In this document: in pieces, positions 32,430 to 46,073 of the stretch
How positions within the stretch are numbered: position 1 is the stretch's first letter
Layout of the letters: each line of letters opens with the position of its first letter
Assembly (NCBI GenBank): GCA_024663395.1
Contig: JANFAH010000106.1
Location: 1-64,000 of the forward strand
Direction of reading: 5' to 3'
DNA: 64,000 bases
Source of the DNA: Pisolithus tinctorius
Lineage: Eukaryota; Basidiomycota; Agaricomycetes; Boletales; Pisolithaceae
Made by a program: the position numbers and the translations under genes
Notes under the pieces: model-generated
What the model was told of the DNA's origin: nothing
What the model saw: only the letters and a program-made list of their open reading frames with translations
Database searches by the model: none

Positions 32430-35400
32430 ATGGAAAAGACGTTGAGCAAGTCGACGGAGAGAGAACGTCCACAGGGATACGGCATTCAGATCGGGTGCGT
32501 CGCCAGCCTACAATAGCGTCGCTGGTTGCCGTCATCTGAGCTTCTTTCTATAGCTACCGTACGCTATCGATTCGCGTCGATGAGCGACAGCTTCCTCAGA
32601 AGCCAAAGAAGTCCAAGGATCCTACTGATGCCATCGCAGCGATCGATGTCCACCTCATCCCATCAGATCAAGTCTACAATAGGTACTCGTGCCACCCCAC
32701 CGTCGGTCTCGAAGCGGCAGCTGTGCAGAGAAAATTGAAATCCGATGGAAAGAACATCATCAGCTCTCCTCCGACAAAGTACTGGCTCAAGGCTTTGAAC
32801 TATGTCTTCGGTGGTTTCAACTTTCTCATGTGGATCGCCTTCGTCGTCACCATCGTATGTCCCGCATGACCGTCGGTCCTTAGTCCCCTACTAACCATGT
32901 CCAGCTGTCGTACAAACCACTCGGTCAACCCCCGCTCGTATTTAACCTTGGTGTCGCCACCCTCCTCGTCAGTCCCTTTTGTCTCTTTCCGTGTACTCAC
33001 TCATCCCACCTCTCGCCCAGATGATCGTCATCATCGTCTCAGCCACATTCTATGCTCTTGTCGACTGGAACGCCAGCAGGATCATGAAATCCATCAAATC
33101 TCTCATTGCAGAAGAAGCTTCCGTCATTCGTGAAGGCAAGCAACAACTCGTACCTGCCAATGACATTGTCGTTGGAGACATCGTCGTCCTCTCCACCGGC
33201 GAACGCGTCCCCGCCGACTTGCGCATTGTGCAGATGTCTTCCGACCTCAAGTTCGATCGTTCCTTGTTGACTGGCGAGAGGTCCGTCCGTCCCTACGTCC
33301 GTACCACCCTCGAGGCTGGGTTAACATTTTCCTTAGTGATATGGTCCCTGGCTCTCTCGACTCCACCGCAGATAATGCTCTCGAAACCCGCAACCTCGCG
33401 CTCACCTCCACGTTCGTCACGCAAGGCACTTGCCACGGCGTCGTCTTTGCCACCGGAGACAGAACCGTCATGGGTCGCCTTGTCTCAATGTCCGGGGAAA
33501 CCAAGTTCAAACTTACCACCATCCAAAAAGAGATTTGGTTCTTCACGAAAGTCATCTCAGCCGTCGCTTTGAGTTTGTTCTGTCTCAGTTTATTGTTGTT
33601 TGGCGTGTGGTTGAGGACGAGTTATCCGGGATATGATACGGTGTCGATCGCGATCGTTAATTCGATTGGGTGTTTGACAGCGTTCGTGCCGCAGGTAAGC
33701 ATCACATCCTTCCTGTCTCATTCGCCGAAACTGATGCAATCATACAGGGCCTCCCTGTCTGTGTCGCGCTTTCTCTCACAGTCATCGCCCGGCGCATGTC
33801 TAAGCGCCACGTCCTCGTCAAAAATCTCGCCACTATCGAAACATTGGGATGTATCTCCGTATTATGTTCGGACAAAACGGGGACATTGACCGCTGGAAAG
33901 ATGGTGCGAAGTGTTCTCATGTCACTTCACCATCTCACTCACGAAAAAAAATGTTCTGCAGGCTGTCGAGTCTGTCGCGTTCCTGGATGCCGCCTACAGT
34001 GCTAAAGATTTTATTGCGAACTTTACCGATGCACTTTCATGCACCATTGCGCCGACTTCCACCGCATCTGCCTCGCAGACGCGTTCGCCCTCTCCGCTCA
34101 CTTCTTTCTCCTCCAACCCTGTCCACGTTCTTCATGCCATTACCCGTCTCTGTAACGGGGCCAAGTTTGCTTCGTCTCATGATTCTTCTACGAACGAAAA
34201 ATTTACCCCAGACTCAGAGCCTACGATCAAAGGCGACCCCACTGACACTGCCATCCTCAAATTTGCAACCTCGCTCTCCGCCGTGGATAGCACGGCAAGG
34301 GAGAGTTCGGGGAAGTATGTCAAAGCATTCGAGATCCCGTTCAATTCGAAAAATAAGTGGATGATGACCGTTGTGCAAGACACTTCTGTTGCCGCAATGG
34401 TGGACAAGGTGGGAGACGCCGCAATCGAGAAGAAAGAATCTCGGAAATACGAACCAGACGTAGTACCAACACAGGAAGGAACGTGGATGTTCGTCAAAGG
34501 CGCCCCTGACATCCTCTTCCCAGCCTGCGGGACGGTGATGTTGTCGGACGGATCGGTTATCCCGTTTGGGGAGGCTGAACGAGAGAGGCTTGGTGCGATG
34601 CAGAGCGAGTGGTCTTCCGAGGGACAGAGAGTATTGGCTCTGTGCGTTCGTTACTATACTTTTTGCTCTTCGTTACTAACATGCTGTCGATGGGGAACTT
34701 GGAAAGATGTCAAAAACCACTTCCGCTATTCAAATCTTCCCTTCCACCTTCCGATCTCGAGGAAAGTCTCTACAGCGATCTCCATTCCCTCACACTCGTT
34801 GCGCTCGTTGGGATTCGTGATCCGCCCCGTGAGGATGTCCCGTCCGCGATCGAGGTGATCAGGAGGGCAGGTGTGAGGGTTTTCATGGTTACTGGAGATT
34901 TCAGGTTGACGGCCGTGGCTATTGCGAGGCAGGTGTGTCTAGCTTCCCCTCTTTTCCCTTCTGGACTGCGGAAATGCTGACAGGATAGGCGATAGGTTGG
35001 GATCGTCACTCAACAACAGATCGACACGATCGCAGATGTTCGATCACCTGTTCTGTCAGGGAAATTCCCTTCCGGCACCATCCCTGCACCTTTGATCAAA
35101 CCGTCCCCCGACGACCCCATCCGTTCGCTTGTTCTGACAGGCGAGGATGTCACCTCCCTTACACCTCACGACTGGGATATCATCCTCTCTCACTACACTG
35201 AACTCGTTTTTGCACGCACAACGCCTGACCAAAAAATGAAAATTGTTGAGTCGATCAAAGCGCGCGGCGATAATACCGTCGCCGTCACAGGTGACGGTGT
35301 CAATGACGCCCCGGCGCTCAAAGCGGCGGACATTGGCGTGGCCATGGGTGCTGGAAGCGATGTCGCAAAGGAAGCTGCGGCACTGGTATTGTTGAAGAAT

Positions 35401-36526
35401 GATTTTGCGAGTATTCCAGTAGCAATTGAGATGGGAAGATTAGTGTTTGATAATTTGAAGAAGGTAACGTTGTACCTGATGCCTGTGAGCTGCTTTCCTC
35501 CTCTTTTCCTCGACTTCGCTGGATTGACGGCCTATTGGATCCTGGCAGGTTGGGTCGTACACAGAATTCATGGCCGTGCTCTCCAACGTTTTACTTGGCA
35601 TGCAAATCCCGCTCTCATCTTACCTCCAAGTCTGCTTCTCGATTACCAATGACGTTGTCATGTCCATTTCGCTGATGTATGAAAAAGCCGAGGCTGGTAC
35701 GTCGATTGGTTTATGTTTTTGACTCGATGATGAATTAACTGATTGGTGTGATCAGACCTGATGTTGAGGAAGCCGCGGAATGCACGCACGGATCGATTGA
35801 CAGATTGGAGGTTGTTCTTCCAAATCTATTTGGTACATTCCTTCAAATTTCGGTCTTCCCTCGCGTGCTGTATTGTCTAACTTCTATGCCATGAACGCAG
35901 TTCCTTGGTCTCATGGCATGGCCTTGTGCTATGTCCATGTGGTTCGTCTACATGCGTCAGCAGGGACTCGGATTTTATGATGTTATATTGGTGTATAACA
36001 AGTGGTCGGACGGATGGAAAGGATATACCCTCGATGAGCTGACGGCCTTTGTGAACAGGGGACAATGCATCTAGTGTGTATCTCCTTTTTCCTCTACTCA
36101 ACTGAATACTAATGAACGTGCCACGCACGTAGCTATGTTACGATGGTATTCATCCAATATGGATCCCTCCTCGCCATCCGTAACAGGCGTGTCTCCATCC
36201 TACACTCCAACCCACTCTGGGGTCCCCGTCGAAACCTCCTTGTCCCGGTCGGCATGATCGGTACTGCTCTCATCGCCGTCGTGAACCTGTACGGCCCAGG
36301 ATTGCAGAAGGTCTTCTCCACGACGCCGATTCCGGGGATGTTCTGGGGTCCGCCGTTTGGATTTGCCTTGGGGATATTGTGTATGGATGAAGTGAGGAAG
36401 GCATGCGTGAGAGCTTGGCCGAACGTGAGTGTCCTTTCTCTGTGTTTCCCCCCCTTGTGTCGCCTGTGGTCAGGTGAGCTGATGTCTGATATGACATAGT
36501 CTTTCATCGCCAAGATGGCATGGTAA
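32430..36526 (+). CDS. P-type cation ATPase A (ACU-like, near type IIC)
   Basis: A plasma-membrane-type P-type ATPase. Exon 1 (32430-32494) MEKTLSKSTERERPQGYGIQ joins across a 59-nt intron to GYRTLSIRVDERQLPQK. Membrane helices begin FGGFNFLMWIAF. The actuator motif TGES is restored across an intron near 33281-33335. The phosphorylation motif is CSDKTGTLTAGKM, nucleotide-binding KGAPD, hinge TGDGVNDAPALKAADIG. The C-terminal half has paired transmembrane segments and ends SFIAKMAW. YALVDWNASRIM and the type IIC-like layout match the fungal ACU ATPases, known in Ustilago maydis for high-affinity K+ and Na+ uptake. Subtype is inference. About a dozen short introns, many at the same places as in paralogue B. 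No break seen. Confidence 0.82.
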
Positions 36527-37322
36527 CGTCTCTGGATCGGCCTTCGACGCGGACTATACACTCTTGCTGGCGTAGAATAGAAACGAAAGCGAGCGTACTT
36601 TTGCTAGCGTTCGACAGGTCGGTCTCTGGTATACGAGAAAACGGTACTCCGCATGATATGGAGGGATGTGATTATTCCATCATCTGTATCAACATATATA
36701 GATAGATAAAAACTTCGGGGATGAGGGTATATCATTAATGTCTTTTGATGACTGTCGGAGATTGATAACTGTGTTGCATTTTTGGTGCGATGTTGGGTGC
36801 TTACATAATCACCTTGGAGTGTACACTTTGTACACTTTCCTCCTAGTTCCCTCAGTAGGTTGTTCACTACTGAGGGTAATGACTACCATTCTATACCAGT
36901 GTTCTACTTACTGACTGCCTGTACAGGTTTCAATAGACTGGACAGACATTCTGATCTTCCGCTGCTCATTACTGTGCAGCTGTGGTGCCTGTTTTCTGAG
37001 ATGTAACTTCGTTACCAACAAACGTTGCATTTAGTCAGTGTCAACGTGTCCAGATCAGCGAGTAGCGAGGGATGGTCGATCCTTAGCATTATGGGAACTA
37101 TGTAAGCGGACGAACGCAAATTACTTCATCATACCAACTGATCGCTGGAGAAGAGATAAGTCGAAATGCACAATGTTAATGTCGTTGAATGAGAGCCATT
37201 GTGCTGACATTAAAGAAGGCGCGTGTGGTTGAATTTTAGTAAGCTACCGACCAAGCACAGACACTAGTAGGAGGGCTGGTTCTTTTAAATCCATGCACGT
37301 TACTCTATATTATTGTAGATAC
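36527..37322. other. Intergenic region, no gene seen
   Basis: AT-rich 3' flank of ATPase A with TATATAGATAGATAAA near 36697. No coding signal is convincing. Confidence 0.5.
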
Positions 37323-38757
37323 TCAGCTACATCGTATGGGTTCCCAAGGCATGATAGAATCAGTAACAACGGAGGATGAATTGGGAAGTGCTGATGAGAT
37401 GTCCCGTAGCCGAAAGTTGTGCAGTGATTGAGGGGATATTGTCGATGGTGATACGTTGAGAGGGCAGCTATTCACCGGGAAATAAGGTGGCACAGTGTGA
37501 ACCCGTGTGCCAGCGGAGGGACCAGCACGCGAATCCAAAGATGGTCTGGCTTGTTGATTTGGAAGATTGGTCGTCCCAGTGAGTGCCGTGCTATAAGCAA
37601 TACTTGAATATCTATGTCATCCACAGACCGGGTTTATAACTTACATGACAAAATGGTCGAGGTCGCTAATTCTTTGATTAAGTGCGCAGCTCGTTGCACC
37701 AATCCGATGGTTACTTGAATGGCTTAGCACTTCTGCTACTTTTCTCAGCCAAAGAGAGAGCTCTAGTACTGGGGTATAGTTCGTAGTTTCGTTAAGACAG
37801 CCACAGTGGCTGTCGGAGATCCGGGGAAAATTATTTGGTTTTGAAACGTGGGAGTCACTGTAATGTCGCCCATCTAATCCCAGACTGACATCGCAACTCA
37901 CCAAACCAGGGTACGATGTAAAGATGGAGGCTAAATCTGAGTCACCGGACGGTTGGTGCTCACCGCTGACTGCGGCGTGTGACTGGGTGTGCTCGTCCAT
38001 CGGAATCATGATGAGTGAAGACGGAGGACCGAATGGCAAACCAAGACCAAAATTCAAGACAGTGTCATCCAGGCATTCCCCTTGAGGAAACACAAAACCA
38101 TCTTTCTGGAATGGGAATTCTCTTGGAAAAGGCCCCTGCTTCGGCTCAGTCGTTTCCTGCTCAGTCGTATCTGATCTTTGACAAGACTGCGTCTGCGGAT
38201 TTGCGGATGGTGGGTCGGACAGAGCCCGCGTGTGCCGCTTCTCGGATTCTTCGCTCACGGTGGAACCGCTCTGCGCCCAGCGAGGGTGGGGCTTATTTTT
38301 CAGCTGAGCACAGGTATTCAGTACCTTTTACAAGTGCCAATGAAAGGGCGCGCACCTCACGGATGACAGCCTCAAGTTCAGCAACCCGTCTGCGGAGCTG
38401 GGAGCTTTCATCTTGAGCATCGCTTCGTCGACTTGGGTCGTCAACCTCGTAGACACATAACCCTGTCTAATAGAAGGATAATCCACATCATTTCGAAGTG
38501 AATCAAATTGAAGCGTACGAGACCCAGCTGTGTGCAGCGACCGCAGGGGCGTTTCCGGTCACACTGAAGACAGTTAATTAAGCCATAATGCACCAGGCCA
38601 TCACGGAAATGCACACCATGCGCTTGGACGTATGGCAATTTAGACAAGACTGCGTGGTGCGGTTTCGGCGACGTTTGCGATGGTCCCCCTCGGGGCGAGA
38701 TGAGGTGGTGTCTAAAGCACTCCGCTTCTTCCGTGTACCTTTAAATTCCATAGGCAT
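37323..38757 (-). CDS. Zn2Cys6 fungal transcription factor
   Basis: A nuclear DNA-binding regulator. After a basic stretch (HRKRRRNRTTQ), the zinc cluster SCLNCHTSKR is split by an intron and continues KCDRKRPCGRCTQLGL, then after another intron CVYEVDD: six cysteines in the Gal4-type spacing. A helical stretch follows (QLRRRVAELEAVIREV), a likely dimerisation coiled coil. The long middle exon (about 38258-37641) is Ser/Pro-rich, and splicing at a GTAAGT near 37647 adds a last exon ending PWEPIRCS at 37323. ATG 38757 is preferred because TATATATATA lies at about 38812-38821, just upstream. ATG 38811 is possible. It lies between two ATPase paralogues, but no regulatory link is shown. Confidence 0.8.
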
Positions 38758-41700
38758 GGTAGAAGGGGAAAGGTTGTTACGATTCAGAGGGAAAAGCGGC
38801 GACGAAGACATATATATATATCCAACCAGTCGACCCAACCATTGCGTTGAGCTCTCAGAATATAGCCACGCTAAAGGAAAAAGTAGGGGAAAAAAAACAG
38901 TTAATTTTAGTCAGAGAACAAAGGGGAAGAGTGTGCTGAACTCGCCACTGACAAGTTCCCATCGAAGGTGACTAATAGTCTCGATATCATTTGAGTGCAA
39001 AGCAGTGGCTCGGCTGCGACGAGTGCTGGGAACCGTAACTGCCGTAATGTACGTGGACTCAAACTTCTGCTTGTTCTGGCCTGGGATCAATCGATCAATC
39101 GATCAACGTTGTCATCCCCTCTGGAATAACCTGCATGGAAACCGAGGTGCGTTATGTGAAGTCACAGTATATAAAGCTCAATATAATTGCGAGGACTGCA
39201 GTGGTCCGGCCGGAGCCACTCGCCTTCTGACATCCGGAGTTGATTGGAAGGAGACTTCCTTAGGCAAGAGTCCTAAAGATTCAGTGAATCATGTTCATCG
39301 TAAGCTTTGTGATTATTTGTAGGTAGGTGCATGCAGGGTCGATCTCACAGTCGCCACAGCTGTTCACAGGTACTAGGACGCCATGTTGGCTAATAAATAT
39401 ATTCGCCACCACGCCTTGGTCTCCTCAAATTGGCATATCTCAACTGAGAGATGTTTAATTCCGCCCCTCCGCGGATCACTTATCCCACAACCCCTATTTA
39501 TTGGAGTTCCTAGTTGTTCCCAGTACCGCAGATGCGTGCACACCACACTCAGGCAGTCGCGGCCCACCCACCGCTCAAGCCTATGTGGCGTGTGGCTCGG
39601 CAGCAACGGTCCTGGCCTAACTTTACATAAGTAGCGCACTTGGCAATACAGGACCATCCTTTTCTTTGTCTGTTGAATCCAAGTCCTTCACGTAATAAAC
39701 AATGCTACTGTGGATCTAACATCTGATACTTCTGCTGTGTGATTAGTATCTCCTGCACTCTAGTAAATAAGTCGGACCTCGTTTAAGTGTCGACTCCCGA
39801 ATGTGAGAAAGCGGGGAAGGGGAGAATTGAACCGACTAGTTCCTTATGTGTCTGGGACAGGTGAGAAACGAGACGGGGATCGAAAGACAGAAAATACCAG
39901 TGTAAACGGAGGGCTATCATCTTACCATCTGATGCCTGAAACTCATTATCACCGTCCTCGCAGGGTCGTCAAGGTAGCAAGGCCTCCATAAGTTGCCATC
40001 GGAGACACCTGTCCGAATGCTATCAGAGTTATAGCCTTCCGCTAGAGGAATTAGGGGCGTCAGTCCAAACTTGGATGCCATATCTATCATGTACGTGGCA
40101 GCAAGTACTCATTGTAATCCGTGGATTCTACTTACGGTATTAGGTAAAGTCTGAGGACGAAACAGGCACTTAGCATCTGGGAAGATTTAGATACGCCCCC
40201 TCGTTATCGATATCAGAGTCTAGTCAGTGTCCACTGTCACTTTTCCTCGCCCACCTTCGAATTTTGAGTTCAGTTTTTTACCCACTTGATACCGCAATCT
40301 ATCACCGCCGACTAAGAGTACAGTGGTAGTTTACTGTCTGTCAGACACAAGAGTAACTAATATTGCACAGTGACACGCATCCCACGCAAATAGTGGCTAT
40401 GACGACCTGTTGATCACGATGCGGCCAGGACCAATCAAATCCGTCACGTCGCTCTCATCCAAGTGGTGCACTCCTCACTAGCGACGAAGTCCATTTCATT
40501 CTGATGACGAGTGGTTTCTTCCTCAGTCATATCTCGTTCGGTCTTCTGTTGTTTGTTCACGTAGTTTGCGACCCCATGTTGATAGTCATATTTGTTCATT
40601 GTTACGGTGCGCACTAAGAGACGGCGCTGCTCGGTGCGTACGGCGGTCGGTCCGCCCTGGCATGGAGCAAGACAACCGGTGCTGGAATAAACCCCTTTCA
40701 ACCGAATGAACACCGTTATTTGAAAATTAAGTTGCCAGCGTTCGACAGGATCTCCGAGTGGCCAAGAGATTTGGATGAAGGCGCCACTAGCGAGTAAGAG
40801 GTGAACGTTCTATTCAGCAACATAAGGCAAAGGAGCGACTTACAGAGAATGTTTGTGGCTCACCCACCTCCGCCATTGAATGGACATTGACTACCGTAGC
40901 TTTATTGTGAAGGAATGCAGACCCCGCACCTACACGAGTATGGTGTGGGTGGCGGTGGAACCCATTGGACACGAGAAGAAAGCCGAGAAGGAGGTAAGCG
41001 TTAGAGAGCATCAGTTTAGCCTAGGTCGAACCGTCGTCACGATGGGACGGGAGCCACGATCACATTAACACGAATACGGAGAGAGTAAAGAACAGTCCGG
41101 ACGGGTGGAGACACGTGCTTTCTTACTAAACCATGCCCTTGCTCGGAAGGGGGGCGCGACCGTAGTGACAAGGTCGAGACTCCTCCCTGGACACCGGAAA
41201 CGAACCGCGGAATTTTAAGATGAAGATATGAGAGGTTGTGATATCTTCGAAGGGCGACTCTGTGGGTTGGACTCGCCAACGCATGTGTGCCCGCTCTGTG
41301 AGTGGACGATGTAGTGGGAAGAGGAACTGTCCTTCGGTCACATACCTGGAATACTCAGCGGTCCACCTCAATCACAAAAAGAATCGCGCCACTGCCAAAC
41401 CAAACCTCGATCACTTTGATCTTGCAATGGCAGGACTTCCGATACGTGTAACTTCTCGCACGGCAGGTCACGACGTAACTGGTTAGAGCCACTGGATCCA
41501 ATCTTGCGTGCTGAGCGACCGACGCCCAGGCCGGCTGGCTGTCCCGGCAGCCACACGTGGGAATTTATCCGAGTCTCGTTGCCCCTCCCCATTTTATCGT
41601 GACCACCATTAGTAGAATGGGTGCGAAATTATCGCATTGAAATGGACAGTGCAGGGTTTCACTCATAACAACGGCATCCCAACAATTGGGCGTGGTCACA

Positions 41701-42036
41701 TGTAACTACCCATTTACGCACCTCAACTGTGTCGCTAATACGCTAATCATTTCACCTCACCTGTCGTGCCTGTGTGTAAAACGCAGTCAGTGGAGCAAAA
41801 AGCTATCCAGCGCGGGCTCGAGAGGACGTCTAGGAGAAGCGAGGATAACTTATTGTCATGGACCGATGGACGCTGAACACCGTGGCAGGGCTCGTGATTG
41901 GGATCGAGGCATCGCCGATCAGCGAAGAGGAGTTGTGAAGGCAGTGCGGAAAGTGCTCAGAATGTAGCGGCGGGGCAGCCGGGCCGGGTGTAACTGTGTC
42001 GCACAAGCTCCGACTGAAGCAGCCGGTGTTTTCGCC
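38758..42036. other. Long intergenic region, no supported gene
   Basis: About 3.3 kb without a gene I can defend. Scattered short open frames occur on both strands (for example 39005-39322 plus, 40444-40713 minus, 40814-41011 minus with a hydrophobic start), but none shows a family motif or consistent splicing. It separates the Zn2Cys6 gene from ATPase B. Confidence 0.5.
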
Positions 42037-42172
42037 TGAATGGCGAAAACTGCTCAGGAGTCTGAGCTGAAGGGCCTGTAGACAAGGCATGACGTTCTGT
42101 CAGGGTGCCGCCTGATAAAAGCCCCCAGCATCATATCATGCCAGAGCAGCACCTGTGGAACACAGCGAACCG
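42037..42172 (+). promoter_or_regulatory. Promoter elements of ATPase B
   Basis: AATGGCGAAAACTGCTC near 42040 matches a word at the same relative place before ATPase A. GATAAAAGCC near 42113 is a TATA-like site. An upstream ATG at 42138 is out of frame with the coding ATG at 42173 and could act as a small upstream reading frame. Confidence 0.4.
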
Positions 42173-45100
42173 ATGGCAAGCGGGGTAGGACTCCCTACGA
42201 CTAACACCAGAACATCTGGTAGAATAGGCCAATATGGTCTTCAGATAGGGTCAGTCTATTTCTCTGTTTCCGTATATGTAACCGAGAAGCAACAACGCAC
42301 ATCTTTTCTTCAGATACCGAACCCTATCCGTTCGTGTAGAAGAAAGGGATCTTCCTGCGAAGCCCAAACCAAGTGCCGATCCGGCGGACGCGATCGCCGC
42401 CATCGACGTACACCTCATTGATGTTGAGGATGTCTACACACGCTACTCTACCCATCCCACTCGTGGCCTCGAAGACGCCGCTGTCCAACGCAAGGCTAAG
42501 GATGGGAAGAACGTGATCAGCTCGCCACCAACTCAATACTGGAAAAAGGCATGCAACTATGTCTTTGGGGGATTTAACTTTCTCATGTGGATCGCCTTCA
42601 TTTTGACATTAGTAAGTGCATACTTCACTAGATTGGACCGGGTCTAAAGTCACTTGCATAGTTCTCCTACCGACCTCTGGGCGAGCCAAGTCCTCAAGCC
42701 TTTGTCCTCGGCGTTGCTATCCTACTAGTGAGCGCCTCTCACTCGAGCCAGCTTCGGTTGAGTTAATGTGTTTACGCAGATTTTTGTCATTGCCATTTCC
42801 GCTACGTTTTACGCGTTAGTTGACTGGAATGCTAGTCGAATCATGCGGTCCATCAAAACGCTCATCGCAGAACACGCGTGCGTTATCAGAGACGGACAGC
42901 AACAGCTCATACCGGCCGCCGACATCGTCGTCGGAGATGTTGTCGTTCTCAATAGTGGCGATCGAGTACCAGCGGATCTGAGGATAGTGCAAGCCTCATC
43001 TGACTTGCGCTTTGACCGCTCACTCCTTACAGGCGAGAGGTGCGCTCTTGTAGATGTGAAAGCTGCAGTAATTCTCATCATTCCCGTAGCGAGATGATCC
43101 CTGGTGCGCTGGACGCGACATCTAATAATGCGCTGGAGACCCGTAACCTTGCTTTGAACTCCACATTCGTTACCCAGGGTAACTGTACCGGTGTCGTTTT
43201 CGCCACTGGAGACCGCAGTGTTATGGGTCGCCTAGTATCCATGTCAGGCGAGAAGCAGTTCAAGCTGACAACCATCCAAAGAGAAGTGTGGTTCTTTACA
43301 AAGATTATTTCCTGCTTGGCGCTCTTCTTCTTTGGTCTTTCTCTACTCTTATACGGGGTGTGGTTGAGGACGACATATCCTGGGTACGATACGACAAGTA
43401 CAGCGATTGTCAATTCCATTGGGTGCCTCACGGCCTTCGTTCCACAGGTCAGCTAATCCCACTGGCGCACTCGCTTCTAACGTGGTGGCGTCAATTACAG
43501 GGCTTGCCTATATGCGTTGCACTTTCCCTCACGGTTATCGCACGTCGCATGGCGAAGAGGCAGGTTTTGGTGAAGAACCTGGCTACCGTCGAAACTCTCG
43601 GCTGCATGTCTGTCCTCTGCTCAGACAAAACGGGTACCTTGACCGCTGGGAGGATGGTAAGAGATGTTGGCCAGCTGTATCTACTTTCCGCTGAATATGT
43701 CCTAGGTTGTGCAAAACATTGCCTTCCTGAATCATCATTGTTCAGTGAAGGTTCTACTCGAGAAGCTTGCTGAATCATCAACCCCAGCTGACTTCGCCGC
43801 TCTCAAAGTTGTCCATCAGATTGCTCGGTTGTGCAACGCGGCAAAGTTTGACGCTGCTGTGATGGATTGCCCGATAGAAGAACGCGCCGTCAAGGGTGAC
43901 CCAACCGACACGGCCCTTCTCCGATTCTCTGAAGGGTTATCGGTTCCCTCGCTTGATATCGACACTAGTAGTTTACTGAAGGCGTGGGAGAGGCGTTTTG
44001 AGATTTCATTTAACTCGCGTAACAAGTGGGCCATGACTGTGGTTGAGGATAATAATTCCTCCGGGTCGGTGTGGATGCTTGTCAAGGGAGCACCAGATGT
44101 CCTTTTCCCATACTGCCAGGACATCTTACAAGGAGATGGCACGTCGGTGCCTCTGGGCGATAGCGAACGGGAACAACTTTCTGCTTTGCAGAACAAGTGG
44201 TCAAGTGAAGGACAACGTGTCCTTGCATTGTGAGCCATTCGTATGGCAAGGGTTTATCATTCATTTACCCATCCAACCATAGGTGCCGTAGGTCTTTGGA
44301 CGGCATCAAGCTTGATTTACCCCCGAATACGATGGAAGAGTTGTTGTATTCGGAACTCCGAGACTTGACACTTGTCAGTCTCATTGGCATCCGCGATCCT
44401 CCCCGTGATGACGTACCGTCTTCGATTGAGACCATCAGAAAGGCCGGTGTTAGGGTGTTCATGGTCACTGGTGATTTCAAGTTAACAGCAGTGGCAATTT
44501 CCCGTCAGGTAAGTATACACCAATCACCTGCACTCCCAGGGGTGGCAATGATGTTTAGGTCGGAATCATATCTCAAGAACGTATCAACACGATCGCAGAC
44601 ATTAGAATGGCGGCATCAGAAAAAGTACCTACTCGGACTCGGCACGAGATCAAACCTCGTGACGACGACCCCATACGCGCTCTAGTTCTTACTGGCGAAG
44701 ATGTCTCGTCGTTGACGTCAGCGGATTGGGACGTTGTCGTCGGGTCGTACATGGAGGTGGTATTTGCTCGTACAACCCCGGATCAGAAGATGAAAATCGT
44801 GCAAGAGATCAAGTGTCGGGGTGGCAACACGGTCGCTGTTACCGGCGACGGGATTAATGACGTGCCTGCATTGAAGGCGGCAGATATTGGCGTGGCAATG
44901 GGTGCAGGAAGCGATGTTGCCAAGGAAGCAGGTACTGTCATGGGGCTGGAGGCAGAGCGTCTACTCACATCTTTAACCCCTAGCTGCGCTCATTTTATTG
45001 AAGAATGATTTCGCATCTATTCCTGTTGCAATTGAAATGGGTCGCCTTGTATTCGATAACTTGAGGAAAGTCTCCCTGTACTTGTTGCCGGTACGTGCAT

Positions 45101-46073
45101 CTCTTCGGTGTTCTGCTGAAATACGTGTAGATGATAGGATAAACCAGGCAGGAAGTTATACAGAATTCATGGCCGTCTTCTCCAACGTACTGTTAGGCAT
45201 GCAAATTCCGATGACTACTTACCAACAAGTCTGTTTCTGCATTGCTAACGATGTTGTAATGTCGATATCTCTGATGTATGAAAAGGCGGAATCGGGTATG
45301 CTATGCGCCGCATTTATGCTTGACTCCTGCTCTTACCTGAACTAGATCTGATGTCGCGAAAGCCTAGAAATGCCAGGACAGACCGCTTGACGGATTGGAG
45401 GCTCTTCCTTCAAGTCTACCTTGTAAGTGGTGTAGGGCAGCCGAAGGACTATATGTCTGATACTTCGGTAGTTCATCGGATTGATGTTGTGGCCGTCTGC
45501 CATGGGAATGTGGTTCTTGTACATGAGCCGACAAGGGCTTGGTTTCTACGATGTTATCCTCGTTTATAATAAATGGCAAGACGGATGGAAAGGTTACTCG
45601 CAAGATCAGCTGAATCACTTCGTTAATGTGGGTCAGTGCATATAGTATGTATCATCGCGTTTTGCCATATTTCCGTTGATGCCTCACCACCTGGTAGCTA
45701 TGTGACGCTTGTGTTCGGACAATATGGAGGACTGCTTGCCGTGCGGAATCGGCGGGTGTCGATATTGCATTCTAACCCATTCTGGGGACCGCGGAAGAAC
45801 CTGATCGTCCCGTGCGGTATGGTCGCCACAGCATTGATTGCTGTGGTTAACCTATATGGCCCTGGAATCCAACACGTCTTTGGAACGACGCCTATCCCTG
45901 GAATGTATTGGGGATTGGCATTCTGTTTCCCGTTGATTATTCTCATCATGGACGAACTGAGGAAGTTACTTGTGAGAACGTATCCAAAGGTGAGTCTAGA
46001 TTTTCGGTGAATGATTGGGAAATTCTCATTTGCTTCATTCGTGAAGTCATTCGTCGCCTATATTGCTTGGTAA
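42173..46073 (+). CDS. P-type cation ATPase B (ACU-like paralogue)
   Basis: Paralogue of the ATPase at 32430, same strand. Exon 1 MASGVGLPTTNTRTSGRIGQ plus YGLQIG joins across an intron to YRTLSVRVEERDLPAKP, the same split point as in A. Motifs: TGES restored across the intron near 43039-43089, CSDKTGTLTAGRM, MLVKGAPD, and hinge TGDGINDVPALKAADIG, where B has Val instead of the usual Ala. The C-terminus ends SFVAYIAW with TAA at 46071. Differences from A are a shorter nucleotide-binding loop (A has an extra Ser/Thr/Pro-rich stretch around 34040-34130) and third-codon divergence throughout, so the duplication is old. Both copies appear intact. The transported ion cannot be read from sequence. 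Confidence 0.82.
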
